The notes beneath the pieces were generated by a model. That model was not told where the DNA came from. It saw only the letters and a program-made list of their open reading frames with translations, and did not search any database. Shown piece after piece: positions 17,317-26,358 of a stretch of 64,000 nt of DNA (position 1 is the stretch's first letter; each line of letters begins with the position of its first letter). Made by a program: the position numbers and the translations under genes. The DNA is from an uncultured Phycisphaerae bacterium (lineage in GTDB: Bacteria > Planctomycetota > Phycisphaerae > UBA1845 > Fen-1342): the NCBI GenBank assembly GCA_937928595.1, contig CALGJV010000007.1:1-64000 (forward strand). Reading direction: 5' to 3'.

Positions 17317-20300
17317 TCAGCGGGCCGGGCCGGTCGCCGCGGGCGCCGCCGGCGGGGCTTCTCCGACCGGGGCGGGCTTGCGACCGCCCACGAGCCAGTC
17401 GATGACATAGTAGAACACCGGCGTCAGGAAGATGCCGAAGACCGTGACGCCGAGCATGCCGCTGAACACGGCGATGCCGAGCGTGACGCGCATCTCGGCG
17501 CCGGCGCCCTTCGCAATGGCCAGCGGCACCACGCCGAGGATGAACGCGAAGGACGTCATCATGATGGGCCGCAGGCGCAGCCGGCAGGCTTCGAGCGTGG
17601 CCGCGCGGCGCTCCGCTCCGGCTTCGCGCTTCATCTTGGCGAACTCGACGATCAGGATCGCGTTCTTGCACGCCAGGCCGACCAGCGTCACGAAGCCGAT
17701 CTGGGTGAAGATGTTGATATCGAGCTTCGCCGCGGCCACGCCCACCAGTGACGAGAGAATGCACATCGGTACGACGAGAATCACGGAGAGCGGCAGGGCC
17801 CAGCTTTCGTACTGCGCGGCCAGAAGCAGGAACACGAGCACGACGGCGCCGCCGAACGCGAAGATGGCGGTGTTGCCGGCGAGAATCTGGAGCAGGGTCA
17901 GCTCGGTCCATTCGGCGCCCATCTGCGGCGACAGCTCGCGCCGCGCCAGCTCGTCGACGATCCGCACGGTGTCGCCCGAACTCACGCCGGGCGCCGCCGC
18001 CCCGTTGATGGCGGCGGCCGGGTACATGTTGTAGCGCACCACCATCACCGGTCCGCTGATCTCCTCGATCCGGGCGAGCGTGCTGAGCGGGAGCATGTCG
18101 CCTCGCGCGCTACGCACCTGGAGCTGGCCGACGGCCGAGGCGTCCACGCGGAACCGCGAGTCCGCCTGGAGGTTGACCTGCCACGTGCGGCCGAAGCGGT
18201 TGAAGTCGTTGACGTACTGGCCGCCCAGGAAGACCTGGAGGGTGTTGAACACGTCGGAGATCGGCACGCCCAGTGCCTTGCACTTGGTGCGGTCGAGGTC
18301 GACGTAAAGCTGCGGCGTGTTCGCCCGGAACATGTTCAGCATGCCGGCAATGCCCGGCGTCCGGAGGCCCTGCGCGGCGAGGTTGTCGGCCTGCTCCTGG
18401 AGCGCCGTCAGGCCGGCGTCCGAGCGGTCCTGCACCATGTACTTGAAGCCGCCGGCGGTGCCGAGGCCGTCGACGGGCGGCGCGCCGAACGCCGCCACGG
18501 TCGCCTCCGGCACCTCCGCGTAGCAGCGCTGCTGGATCCTCCGCAGGATGCCGGTGACGTACCGGTCCGCGCCGCGGCGGTGCTCGAACTCGTCGAAGAT
18601 GACGTACAGCGAGGCGAAGTTCGACCCGTTCGCACCCAGCAGTACGGACTGGCCCGCGATGCCCATGGTGTGCCTGACGCCGGGCGTCGCCCGCGCGAGG
18701 GCGTCGACCCGGGCCAGGGCCGCCGCCGACCGCTCCAGCGACGCCGAGTCCGGCAGCTGGATGTTGACGACGCCGTAGCCCTTGTCCTGGGCCGGGATGA
18801 AGCCCCCCGGCACGCGCGTGAAGCCCCAGACCGTCCCGTACAGCAGCCCGCCGTAGACCAGCAGCACCAGCACGCTCACGCGCAACAAACCGCCGACCAC
18901 GCGGGTGTACCCGGCGGTGCCGACCTGGAACGTCCAGTTGAACGCCTTGAAGAACCAGCCCACCGTCACGTTGAGCAGCAGCGTCAGCGGATCCCGCTGC
19001 TCCGCCCGCGCCCGCAGCAGCACGCCGCAGAGGGCCGGGCTCAGTGTCAGCGAGTTGATGCCCGAGAAGATCACCGCCACCGCGATCGTCAGCGCGAACT
19101 GCTTGAAGAACTGCCCGGTGATACCGGTGATGAACGCGCACGGGATGAACACCGACGCGAGCACGAGCGTGATCGCGATGATCGGGCCGGACACCTCCGC
19201 CATGGCCTTGTAGGCCGCCTCGCGCGGCTTCAGGCCGTGCTCGAGGTGGTGCGCCGCCGCCTCCACCACGACGATCGCGTCATCGACCACGATGCCGATC
19301 GCCAGCACGAGGCCCAGCAGCGAGATGTTGTTGAGCGAGAAGCCCATCAGCGCCATCACCGCGAATGTGCCGACGATGGCCACCGGCACGGCGATCAGCG
19401 GAATCAGCGTCGCGCGCCAGCTCTGGAGAAACGCGAGCACCACGATCGCCACGAGGATGATCGCGTCGCGCAGCGCCTTGAACACCGCGTGGATCGACTC
19501 GTTGATGAACGGCGTCGTGTCGTACACGATCGCGTAGTCGAGCCCTTCCGGAAAGCGCTGCTTGAGGTCTTCCATCTTCGCGCGGATGCCATCGGCCGTC
19601 GCCAGCGCATTCGAGCCGGGCAACTGGAAGATTGCCAGGCCCACCGACGGCCCGCCGTCGAGCGTGCAGCTCAGGTCCTGGTTCTTGGCGCCCAGCTCGA
19701 TGCGGGCCAGGTCGCGCAGCCGCACCACCTCGCCCGCCGCGCCGGTCTTGACGATGATCTCGCCGAACTGCTCGGGCTCCGTCAGGCGCCCGAGCGTCGA
19801 CATCGTGTACTGGAAATCCTGCCCCGGCGGCACCGGCGGCTGGCCGATCTGGCCGGCCGCCACCTGCACGTTCTGTTCGCGCACGGCGGCGACGACGTCC
19901 ATGGCCGTCAGGTCGCGCGCCAGGAGCTTCTCCGGGTCCAGCCAGACCCGCATGCTGTAGTCCTGCTGGCCGAAGTAAGCCACGTCGCCCACGCCGGGCA
20001 GACGCGCCAGCTCGTCCTTGATCTGGATGGTCGCGTAGTTGCTGATGTAGAGCTGGTCGTAGCGACCGTCGGGCGAGTACAGGTTGACGCACAGCAGGAT
20101 GGCCGGTGACTTCTTCTTGGTCGTGACTCCGGTCTGCTTGACGATATCCGGCAGCGACGGCATCGCCAGCGACACGCGGTTCTGAACCAGCACCTGGGCC
20201 ATGTCCAGGTTCGTGCCGAGCTTGAACGTCACCGTGAGGTTGTACGTGCCGTTGTTCGTGCAAGTCGACGACATGTACAGCATGTTCTCGACGCCGTTGA

Positions 20301-20508
20301 CCTGCTGCTCGATCGGCGCGGCGACCGTCTCGGCCAGGACCACGGCGCTGGCGCCCGGATACGTGCACGACACCTGCACGGTCGGTGGCGTGATCTCGGG
20401 ATACTGCGCGACCGGCAGCGTGAAGACCGCCGCCAGGCCCGCGAGCGTGATCACGATCGACGGAACCGACGCCAGGATCGGACGGTCGATGAAGACCCGT
20501 GAAAGCAT
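17317..20508 (-). CDS. RND multidrug efflux permease (HAE-1 family, AcrB/MexB-like)
   Basis: A 1063-residue inner-membrane proton antiporter that forms a trimer and exports hydrophobic compounds through a tripartite pump. It begins with the typical F-I-D-R-P-I-L-A-S-V. It has the A-Q-Y-P-E-I-T-P-P-T-V motif, the TM4 proton-relay pair in G-L-V-L-A-I-G-I-V-V-D-D-A-I-V-V-V-E, and two homologous halves each with a large periplasmic loop; the second half ends with G-L-A-C-K-N-A-I-L-I-V-E-F-A and a final helix block. Length and architecture match AcrB. It lies 12 bases after its adaptor gene, so the two are an operon. No outer-membrane TolC-type gene is in the window. Confidence 0.96.
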   Translation of the reverse strand: MLSRVFIDRPILASVPSIVITLAGLAAVFTLPVAQYPEITPPTVQVSCTYPGASAVVLAETVAAPIEQQVNGVENMLYMSSTCTNNGTYNLTVTFKLGTNLDMAQVLVQNRVSLAMPSLPDIVKQTGVTTKKKSPAILLCVNLYSPDGRYDQLYISNYATIQIKDELARLPGVGDVAYFGQQDYSMRVWLDPEKLLARDLTAMDVVAAVREQNVQVAAGQIGQPPVPPGQDFQYTMSTLGRLTEPEQFGEIIVKTGAAGEVVRLRDLARIELGAKNQDLSCTLDGGPSVGLAIFQLPGSNALATADGIRAKMEDLKQRFPEGLDYAIVYDTTPFINESIHAVFKALRDAIILVAIVVLAFLQSWRATLIPLIAVPVAIVGTFAVMALMGFSLNNISLLGLVLAIGIVVDDAIVVVEAAAHHLEHGLKPREAAYKAMAEVSGPIIAITLVLASVFIPCAFITGITGQFFKQFALTIAVAVIFSGINSLTLSPALCGVLLRARAEQRDPLTLLLNVTVGWFFKAFNWTFQVGTAGYTRVVGGLLRVSVLVLLVYGGLLYGTVWGFTRVPGGFIPAQDKGYGVVNIQLPDSASLERSAAALARVDALARATPGVRHTMGIAGQSVLLGANGSNFASLYVIFDEFEHRRGADRYVTGILRRIQQRCYAEVPEATVAAFGAPPVDGLGTAGGFKYMVQDRSDAGLTALQEQADNLAAQGLRTPGIAGMLNMFRANTPQLYVDLDRTKCKALGVPISDVFNTLQVFLGGQYVNDFNRFGRTWQVNLQADSRFRVDASAVGQLQVRSARGDMLPLSTLARIEEISGPVMVVRYNMYPAAAINGAAAPGVSSGDTVRIVDELARRELSPQMGAEWTELTLLQILAGNTAIFAFGGAVVLVFLLLAAQYESWALPLSVILVVPMCILSSLVGVAAAKLDINIFTQIGFVTLVGLACKNAILIVEFAKMKREAGAERRAATLEACRLRLRPIMMTSFAFILGVVPLAIAKGAGAEMRVTLGIAVFSGMLGVTVFGIFLTPVFYYVIDWLVGGRKPAPVGEAPPAAPAATGPAR

Positions 20509-20520
20509 GGCGTTCTCCCG

Positions 20521-21735
20521 TCAGCGGCCCGCGGCCGGAGCCGAACTGGTCGTCACCCCCGGCGGCGTGGCGCCGGCCGGCCCGGTCGGCATCGGTGCGA
20601 CGACCGGCTTCACCGTCAGCCCCGGCCGCACGCGTTGCAGGCCCTCGACGATGACCCGCTCGTCGGGCCGGAGACCCTCCGTGATGACGCGCAGCCCCGC
20701 CTGGAGCGCGCCGACGCGCACCGGCCGGCGCTCGACCTCGTTCTTGTCGTTGACCACCAGCAGGAAGCGCTGCCCCTGGTCCGAGCCGAGCGCACGCTCG
20801 CTGACCGTGAGCGCCGTGTACGGTGCCCCGACCGGCACGCGCACCCGCACGAAGAGCCCGGCCACCAGCACCCGGTTGGCATTCTCGAAAACCGCGCGGA
20901 CCTGGAGCGTCCCGGTCGTCGGATCCACCTGGGGCGCGGCGTAATCGATCACCCCCACGTGCGGATAGCCTGTCTCGGTCATAAGGCCGATCTCGACCCG
21001 CCAGTTCAAGTCGCGCAGCTCGGGCTGGTTGGCGGCCGCGACGCCCCCGACCCGCTGGGCGCGTGCCCGCTCCCGTAGCGTCAACAGGTCGCGTTCGCTG
21101 ATGTTGAAGTACGCGTACACCCGCCCGTCGTCAACGATCTCGGCCAGGACCGTCTGGTTCGCCGACACGAGGTCGCCGTTGCGGAAGTAATCGCGGCTGA
21201 TCCGGCCGCCGATCGGCGCCGTGACCGAGCACCACTCGAGCTGCAGGGCGGCGTTGGCCAGCGCGGCTTGCGCGGAGGTCAGCGCGGCCGCGGCGGCGTC
21301 CCGGTTGGCCATTGCGTCGGCGTATTCCTGTTCACTGACGGCCCCGGTCGCGCGAATCTCCTCGAGCTTGTTGAACTCGAACGTCGCCCGTCGCAGCAGC
21401 GCTTCCCGCATCGTCACTTCGCCCTGCGCCCGGTCGCGGGCGGCCCGGAACTCGCGGGCGTCGATCTCGAACAGCACCTGGCCCGGTTTCACGATGTCCA
21501 GCGGCTGGAACTTGACGGCCTCGATGAAACCGGTGACACGGGGCCGGACCTCGGTCGTGTCGAGCGCCTGGGTCGAGCCGGTGCAGAGGAGCTCATCGAC
21601 GACCTCGCGCGTCAACGGCGCGCTGACGACGACCTCGGCCGGCGGCGCAGTGGGCGGCGCCGCGCCCTGCCGCTCACAGGCCGTCAGCAACGCGACCCCC
21701 ACGATCAGCAGCATACCGCGCAGCGGCCAACGCAT
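20521..21735 (-). CDS. RND efflux periplasmic adaptor (membrane fusion protein), lipoprotein
   Basis: A 404-residue HlyD/AcrA-type adaptor that links the inner-membrane permease to an outer-membrane channel. The N-terminus has a lipobox (L-L-T-A-C). A lipoyl half (V-R-P-R-V-T-G-F-I-E-A-V ... V-K-P-G-Q-V-L-F-E-I-D), an alpha-helical hairpin of about 60 residues rich in Ala/Arg/Glu, the second lipoyl half (T-A-P-I-G-G-R-I-S-R-D), a beta-barrel and a membrane-proximal domain follow in order. AGGAG precedes the ATG at 21735. It is the first gene of the two-gene efflux operon. Confidence 0.95.
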   Translation of the reverse strand: MRWPLRGMLLIVGVALLTACERQGAAPPTAPPAEVVVSAPLTREVVDELLCTGSTQALDTTEVRPRVTGFIEAVKFQPLDIVKPGQVLFEIDAREFRAARDRAQGEVTMREALLRRATFEFNKLEEIRATGAVSEQEYADAMANRDAAAAALTSAQAALANAALQLEWCSVTAPIGGRISRDYFRNGDLVSANQTVLAEIVDDGRVYAYFNISERDLLTLRERARAQRVGGVAAANQPELRDLNWRVEIGLMTETGYPHVGVIDYAAPQVDPTTGTLQVRAVFENANRVLVAGLFVRVRVPVGAPYTALTVSERALGSDQGQRFLLVVNDKNEVERRPVRVGALQAGLRVITEGLRPDERVIVEGLQRVRPGLTVKPVVAPMPTGPAGATPPGVTTSSAPAAGR

Positions 21736-21882
21736 GTCCGGCTCCTTTGGACGACGGAACGATCAGCACGGAATCGGCGTCGTAGACTTGCGGGATCGAT
21801 TGCTCTCAGCGGTGCTATCCTGGACCAGTGGCATTAGACCGCGGTCGGAGCGAGTGGTCAACGAACCGCCGCGCGGACCCCG

Positions 21883-23442
21883 TCAGCCGAGATACCGCTC
21901 CTGCAAGATCCGGTGCTCAGACTCGCGCACATCCAGCCGCGACCATTGGAGCGCGGCCGCCGCCACGTGCAGCAGCACCAGCACCACCAGCAGCCGCGCG
22001 GCCCGCGGCCCCGGCGCCTGGAGCCAAGCCGGCTGCAACAGCAGGCCCAGCAGCAGCAGCGGCATGAACGGAATCCACAGGCGCGGCGTCTCGACGTTGG
22101 TGAATCCGACCGTCGCGAGCAGGACGACGCCCGTCAGGCCGACCAGCCAGCGCCCGAGCGCCGCGCGATCGGGCCCGGGCGCGGACGGCTTGGATGATGC
22201 GGCGGAAGGGGAGGTTGAAGCCGCCCACAGTGCGGCCGTCCAGGGAATCGCGCCCGCGAGCAACAGAAACAGCGGGATCCCGAGCGCCTGCCACGCCAGC
22301 GGCATCGCGTCCGGGCCGCGCGTCACGCGCGCCTGCGCCCGCGCAACCGACGCCAGAGTCATGGGCAGGTTCACGTCGGCCAGCAGCGCCAGCAGCACGA
22401 TCGTTGCCGCAGCGCCGCCCCCAGCCGCGAGGGCGATGCCGGCGAAATGCCGCCGTCCCGTCGCCCACAGCGCCCGCGCCGTGGCGGCGACGACGATCCC
22501 CGCGATCCACACATGCACGAGGCTCGCGACGCACCCCAGCACGGCGGCCGCACCGGCGAGGGCCGCGGCCGTCCACGCGGCGCGTCCGCGGCTGCGCAGG
22601 GCGATCAGCCACAGCAGCAGCGGCACGGCGACGGTCAGGAGCTGCGCGGGGTCCTTGCCGGGCGTGAACAGCAGCGAGGCGGGTCCGGCCCACGCCGCGA
22701 TCGCGAAAACCAGCGCGGTCGCCGGCGGCCAGAACTGTCGTCCGACCGCGTAGAGCACGGGCGCCGCCGCGGCCCACAGCGCCGTGAGTGCCCAGAAGTA
22801 AACCAGCCCGACGGCGACGGAATCGTGCGCCTGCGGCAGAACTTGGTCCTCGATTCCGGCGAGCGCCGCTGCCCGCAACGCGGGCACGGCCGCGAGCAGC
22901 CGCGTGACGGCGACGGCCAGCAGCGTCGCGCCCGGCGGGTTGCTGATCACGCGCGTGCCGCGCATCTGCTCGGGTGGGGTCTGCGCCCGCGCGGGAAACT
23001 CGCGCAGGTACGGCCGCACCGCCGTGATCGACCAGGCTTCGACCGCGAACGCGCCGTCGTGCGACGGGGAGTGCGCGTTGAGGATGTGCTGGCCGACGTG
23101 GTGCGGCGGGGCCCGGTAGGCCCACACCGCCAGGCCGGCAGCAGCGACGGCGGCCAGCACGAGGCCGACCGCGCCGCGCCGCGTTCCCGAGCAAAGAAGC
23201 ACGGCCAAGGCCAGCAGGACGGCCAACGCGAGCGCAGGCAGCGCGGCGGCCAGGCGGAGCGCGCCGAAAGGGGAGTAGAGGTATACGAACCGGCCGGGGC
23301 AGCCCAGCGGCACGGCGAACTGCTCGAGCACGACCAGCGCCGTCAGCGGAACGAGGGCCGCCAGCACGAGGAAAAACAAGGCCCGCGAAGGCGGCTCGCC
23401 GTCGGGCGGCACCGCCGGGCCGGGCCGGCGCGGCGTACTCAC
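21883..23442 (-). CDS. Polytopic membrane protein, putative GT-C-type glycosyltransferase
   Basis: A 519-residue protein with about 11-13 hydrophobic segments. The loop after the first helices contains an acidic/His patch and the stretch R-V-I-S-N-P-P-G-A-T-L-L-A-V-A-V-T-R-L-L, which resembles the conserved periplasmic loop of ArnT/PMT-like GT-C enzymes (H/N-P-P ... L-L). I cannot name the sugar or the acceptor. The GTG at 23442 overlaps the stop codon of the MFS gene (GTGA), so it is translationally coupled to it; in-frame sequence further upstream lies inside the MFS gene and is not part of this protein. Function is tentative. Confidence 0.6.
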   Translation of the reverse strand: MSTPRRPGPAVPPDGEPPSRALFFLVLAALVPLTALVVLEQFAVPLGCPGRFVYLYSPFGALRLAAALPALALAVLLALAVLLCSGTRRGAVGLVLAAVAAAGLAVWAYRAPPHHVGQHILNAHSPSHDGAFAVEAWSITAVRPYLREFPARAQTPPEQMRGTRVISNPPGATLLAVAVTRLLAAVPALRAAALAGIEDQVLPQAHDSVAVGLVYFWALTALWAAAAPVLYAVGRQFWPPATALVFAIAAWAGPASLLFTPGKDPAQLLTVAVPLLLWLIALRSRGRAAWTAAALAGAAAVLGCVASLVHVWIAGIVVAATARALWATGRRHFAGIALAAGGGAAATIVLLALLADVNLPMTLASVARAQARVTRGPDAMPLAWQALGIPLFLLLAGAIPWTAALWAASTSPSAASSKPSAPGPDRAALGRWLVGLTGVVLLATVGFTNVETPRLWIPFMPLLLLGLLLQPAWLQAPGPRAARLLVVLVLLHVAAAALQWSRLDVRESEHRILQERYLG

Positions 23443-24731
23443 GCGGCCCTCCGCCGCGCGCCGGCCGTGTAGATCCAGGCGGCCACGCCGCCCGCCGCCA
23501 GGAGCCCGGCCGCGGTCAGACCGATCAGCAGCGGGATGTAGCGGTCGAGCTGGGGGATGTGGGGCAGGCCCAGCAGGCCGGTGGAAGCCACGATCGCGCC
23601 CATGGTGGTCATGTCGGCCACGCCGAAGACGCGGCCGCGGCGGTTGTTCGGCACGAAGCGCTGGATGACGACCATGACCGACACGAGGATGCCGGCGCCG
23701 TGCACGCCGATCATGAAAAGGCACACGCCCGTGAAGAGCCGCCCCAGCTTCCACCACACGGCCGCATCCAGCGCGAGCATCCAGGCCGCGCCGCCCAGCA
23801 CGCCGACGAGCACGACGGGCTGGAGCCGCGCCCGGTTGCCGAGGACGGTCAGCACGGCCGAGCCGATGGCGATGCCGGCCGCGATGAGCCCGCGGTAGAT
23901 CCCGGCGTCGGAGTACTGCCCGCCGAAGACGTCGCGGACGATGGCCGGGACGATCGAAATGACGACACCGGCGGCGGCCCAGAAGACGGTGCCGAGGAGA
24001 ATGATCTGGAGGATGCGGCGGTGCTGGAAGACGTAGGCGAAGCCCTCGCGGACGGGGGTCCAGACGCCCGGTGTGATCGTGTGGGGCACCGCCCGCGTGC
24101 GGTGCATGGCCATGCCCCACAGGAGCACCGCGCTGACCACGAAGGTCAGAGCGTCGAGGCGGTAGTTCCACTCCAGGTGCAGCTTCCCGTCGTGGTGGAG
24201 GTCCACCAGCCAGCCGCCGATGATGGCGCTGAGGATCGCGCCGATCGTGCCGAGCCCGCTGATGAGGGCATTGGCCCGCACGAGATGCTCGGACCGGATC
24301 AACGTCGGCAGCAGCGCCTGGCGGGCCGGCGAGAAGAACGCGGCCAGCGCGCCGGCCGCGGCCAGCGGCAACGTGGCGGCGAAGTCGCCCAGGCCCCAGC
24401 CGAGCAGCAGCGGCACGGTGTACGGGAGCGTGATCATGACTACGGCGCGGGCCAGGTCGGCGGCGATCATGGTGCCGCGGCGGCTGAACCGGTCGGCCCA
24501 CCAGCCGGCCAGCGGGCCCAGCACCACGAAGGGGGCGAAGAAGCAGAACGTCATCAGGGCCTGCACGCGGGTGACGTCGGGGCGCTCCAGCCCGCCGACG
24601 GTGCGCAGCAGGGCCATTTCGCTGAGGTGATCGCCCAGAGCGCTGATGCCGTACGCGGCCCAGAGCAGCACGAAGTTGCGGTTCAGGATGAGCAGTCGTG
24701 GCAGAAGCGCGTCGGACGGTCCCACGCTCAT
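23439..24731 (-). CDS. Major facilitator superfamily transporter (MFS_3/EntS-like)
   Basis: A 430-residue permease with about 12 membrane helices and the MFS signature G-P-L-A-G-W-W-A-D-R-F-S-R-R-G between helices 2 and 3. Further family marks are F-F-S-P-A-R-Q-A-L-L-P and N-A-L-I-S-G-L-G-T-I-G-A-I-L, and N-N-R-R-G-R-V-F-G in the second half, typical of the drug/siderophore exporter branch. The ATG at 24731 is chosen over a GTG at 24746 because GGAG lies 9 bases before it. The downstream membrane-protein gene starts within its stop codon. The substrate is unknown. Confidence 0.88.
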   Translation of the reverse strand: MSVGPSDALLPRLLILNRNFVLLWAAYGISALGDHLSEMALLRTVGGLERPDVTRVQALMTFCFFAPFVVLGPLAGWWADRFSRRGTMIAADLARAVVMITLPYTVPLLLGWGLGDFAATLPLAAAGALAAFFSPARQALLPTLIRSEHLVRANALISGLGTIGAILSAIIGGWLVDLHHDGKLHLEWNYRLDALTFVVSAVLLWGMAMHRTRAVPHTITPGVWTPVREGFAYVFQHRRILQIILLGTVFWAAAGVVISIVPAIVRDVFGGQYSDAGIYRGLIAAGIAIGSAVLTVLGNRARLQPVVLVGVLGGAAWMLALDAAVWWKLGRLFTGVCLFMIGVHGAGILVSVMVVIQRFVPNNRRGRVFGVADMTTMGAIVASTGLLGLPHIPQLDRYIPLLIGLTAAGLLAAGGVAAWIYTAGARRRAA

Positions 24732-24855
24732 GGACGGGAACTCCACGTCGTGCCGCTCCGGCCCGGAGCGGCGGCGCGTGGACTCTACCGCGGCCCCGGC
24801 CCCGGCCCAAGCCCGTCGCCGGGGCCGGTCCGATGCGGTAGCATGCGCGGCGGGG

Positions 24856-25503
24856 ATGTGGTCGGCACGCGACGGAGCGCTGCGCGGCGTGTGGCGAGGA
24901 CGTTGGGAACTGGTGGGCGGCGGGGCGCTGCTGGTACTGGTGGCGCTCTTCCTGATTCCGTACCTGACCGCGCGCCCGACCGGGTCGGCCGACGGCGCCG
25001 CGGGCGGTGTGAACCGGTCCGACTTCGTCCAGCTCCCGACGGAGGCGCCGCGGTACGAGTTTCCGCCCGGAATGGAGCAACGGTACCCCGACGCGGCCGG
25101 GTTCCTGCGGCAGTTCCTCGAGACCTGCCTGGCGGGGGACTACGCGGCGTACCGGCGGCTGGTGGCCCGCCGCGCCGACCCGGAGACCCGGACCCGCTTC
25201 GAGCGGATGCTGCTATCACTGCGCGCGCTCACCGTGGAGTCGATTCGGACCGTCGAGCTGCCCGATGTGGCCGGGCCGGTGTACGTCGTGACGAGCCGCG
25301 TGGAGTTTGCCGCGCCCGCCAAGGGAGCGCAGCGCCGCGAAGGCACACGGCGCGTCGCGATCCTCGTGTTGAGCGAGGACGGCGAGTGGCGCATGGCCCT
25401 CGCGCCGGCGCACCTGCAACCGCCCGGCGAGGAGACCGCCGCCGAGACCGCCCCCGCCACGACGGCCCCGAGCTACCCATGGCAAGGCGACGGGGACTAT
25501 TGA
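24856..25503 (+). CDS. Hypothetical single-pass membrane protein
   Basis: A 215-residue protein that I do not recognise. It has one membrane helix at about residues 19-38 (after G-R-W-E-L-V) and then a soluble region of about 170 residues. The middle part (D-A-A-G-F-L-R-Q-F-L-E-T-C-L-A-G-D-Y-A-A-Y-R-R-L-V) and the later beta-like V-Y-V-V-T-S-R-V-E-F ... R-V-A-I-L-V-L-S-E-D-G-E-W-R-M are reminiscent of an NTF2/SnoaL-like fold, but this is only a guess. The tail is Thr/Ala/Pro-rich. The ATG at 24856 comes just before the membrane segment. Its stop overlaps the next start (TGATG), so both proteins probably act together at the envelope. Confidence 0.7.
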   Translation: MWSARDGALRGVWRGRWELVGGGALLVLVALFLIPYLTARPTGSADGAAGGVNRSDFVQLPTEAPRYEFPPGMEQRYPDAAGFLRQFLETCLAGDYAAYRRLVARRADPETRTRFERMLLSLRALTVESIRTVELPDVAGPVYVVTSRVEFAAPAKGAQRREGTRRVAILVLSEDGEWRMALAPAHLQPPGEETAAETAPATTAPSYPWQGDGDY

Positions 25504-26327
25504 TGCGGCCGCGGCCGCGGGCCCGCGTGGCCGGTCTGGTGCTCCTCGCGCTCGTGCCGACCCCGGCAGCAGCACAGCCCGCCTCCGCGCCGGCCTGGGA
25601 CCTGCCGGCCGACGTACGGACCCCGCTCGCCGCCGTGCAGGATTTCGCGATCGGGTTCGACGTGCCGGCGTTCTACGCGGTCGTGGCGTTCGTGCGCTCC
25701 AGCCCGCGGGCCCCGGGCTTTGCCCAGCCGCCTGTGGAGGTGGACGACTGGCGGGACCTGGTCGAACGGCCGAACTCGCTGCGCGGCTGCCCGGTGACCG
25801 TCGAGGGGCGAGTGGGGCGGAACAAGGATCCGTGGACGGTGTCCGGGCGGCCCGAGCTCGGCACGCTGTCGCAGCTCGAGCTCGACCGGCCGGATCAGCC
25901 GGTCACGATCACGGTGATCTGCACGCAGGATGTGAGCGACATCCCCGTCGGCGCGACGGTCCGCGTGACCGGCTACTTCGTGCTGGCGCGGGAGTACGCC
26001 GGGCCGAGCGGACGCACGCAGCGCGGCGCGGTGCTCGTGGCGCCCGGGCCCAGCGAGATCTCGCGCGCCGCGGCCGTGGCCGACGGTCGCGATGTCGGCC
26101 GGCAGCTCTGGTGGCTGGGCGGGTGCGTCATCGCGGCGCTGCTGATTGCGTGGATCCTCCTGCGTCGCGCGGCGGCCGGCGGACGCTGGGATCCGACGCG
26201 CCTGCGGGCGGCCCATCCTGCGCCGCTGAACCTCGCGGACGACCTGGAGCGCTGGGCGGGTGGCGAGTCGGTCCCCGGCGCCCGCGCCGCCGAACGACCG
26301 TCGGAGCCGTCGGACGACCGGGCGTGA
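25503..26327 (+). CDS. Hypothetical exported protein with OB-like region and C-terminal membrane anchor
   Basis: A 274-residue protein without a recognised family. It has a signal peptide (residues 1-24, ending A-A-A), an extracytoplasmic region with V-T-V-E-G-R-V-G-R-N ... V-T-I-T-V-I-C ... V-G-A-T-V-R-V-T-G-Y-F (about 98-160), which has the strand pattern of an OB-fold-like barrel, and one membrane helix at about 202-220 followed by a 50-residue basic/acidic tail. The start overlaps the stop of the preceding gene. The following amidohydrolase gene is 31 bases away on the same strand. Confidence 0.75.
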   Translation: MRPRPRARVAGLVLLALVPTPAAAQPASAPAWDLPADVRTPLAAVQDFAIGFDVPAFYAVVAFVRSSPRAPGFAQPPVEVDDWRDLVERPNSLRGCPVTVEGRVGRNKDPWTVSGRPELGTLSQLELDRPDQPVTITVICTQDVSDIPVGATVRVTGYFVLAREYAGPSGRTQRGAVLVAPGPSEISRAAAVADGRDVGRQLWWLGGCVIAALLIAWILLRRAAAGGRWDPTRLRAAHPAPLNLADDLERWAGGESVPGARAAERPSEPSDDRA

Positions 26328-26358
26328 AGCGCACGTTGCGCGCCGGAAGGCCGGGAAC

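Noticed and set aside
18580-20109. A 509-codon plus-strand frame inside the RND permease gene
   Set aside because: The opposite strand encodes a full-length AcrB-like protein; the plus-strand frame is a compositional shadow.
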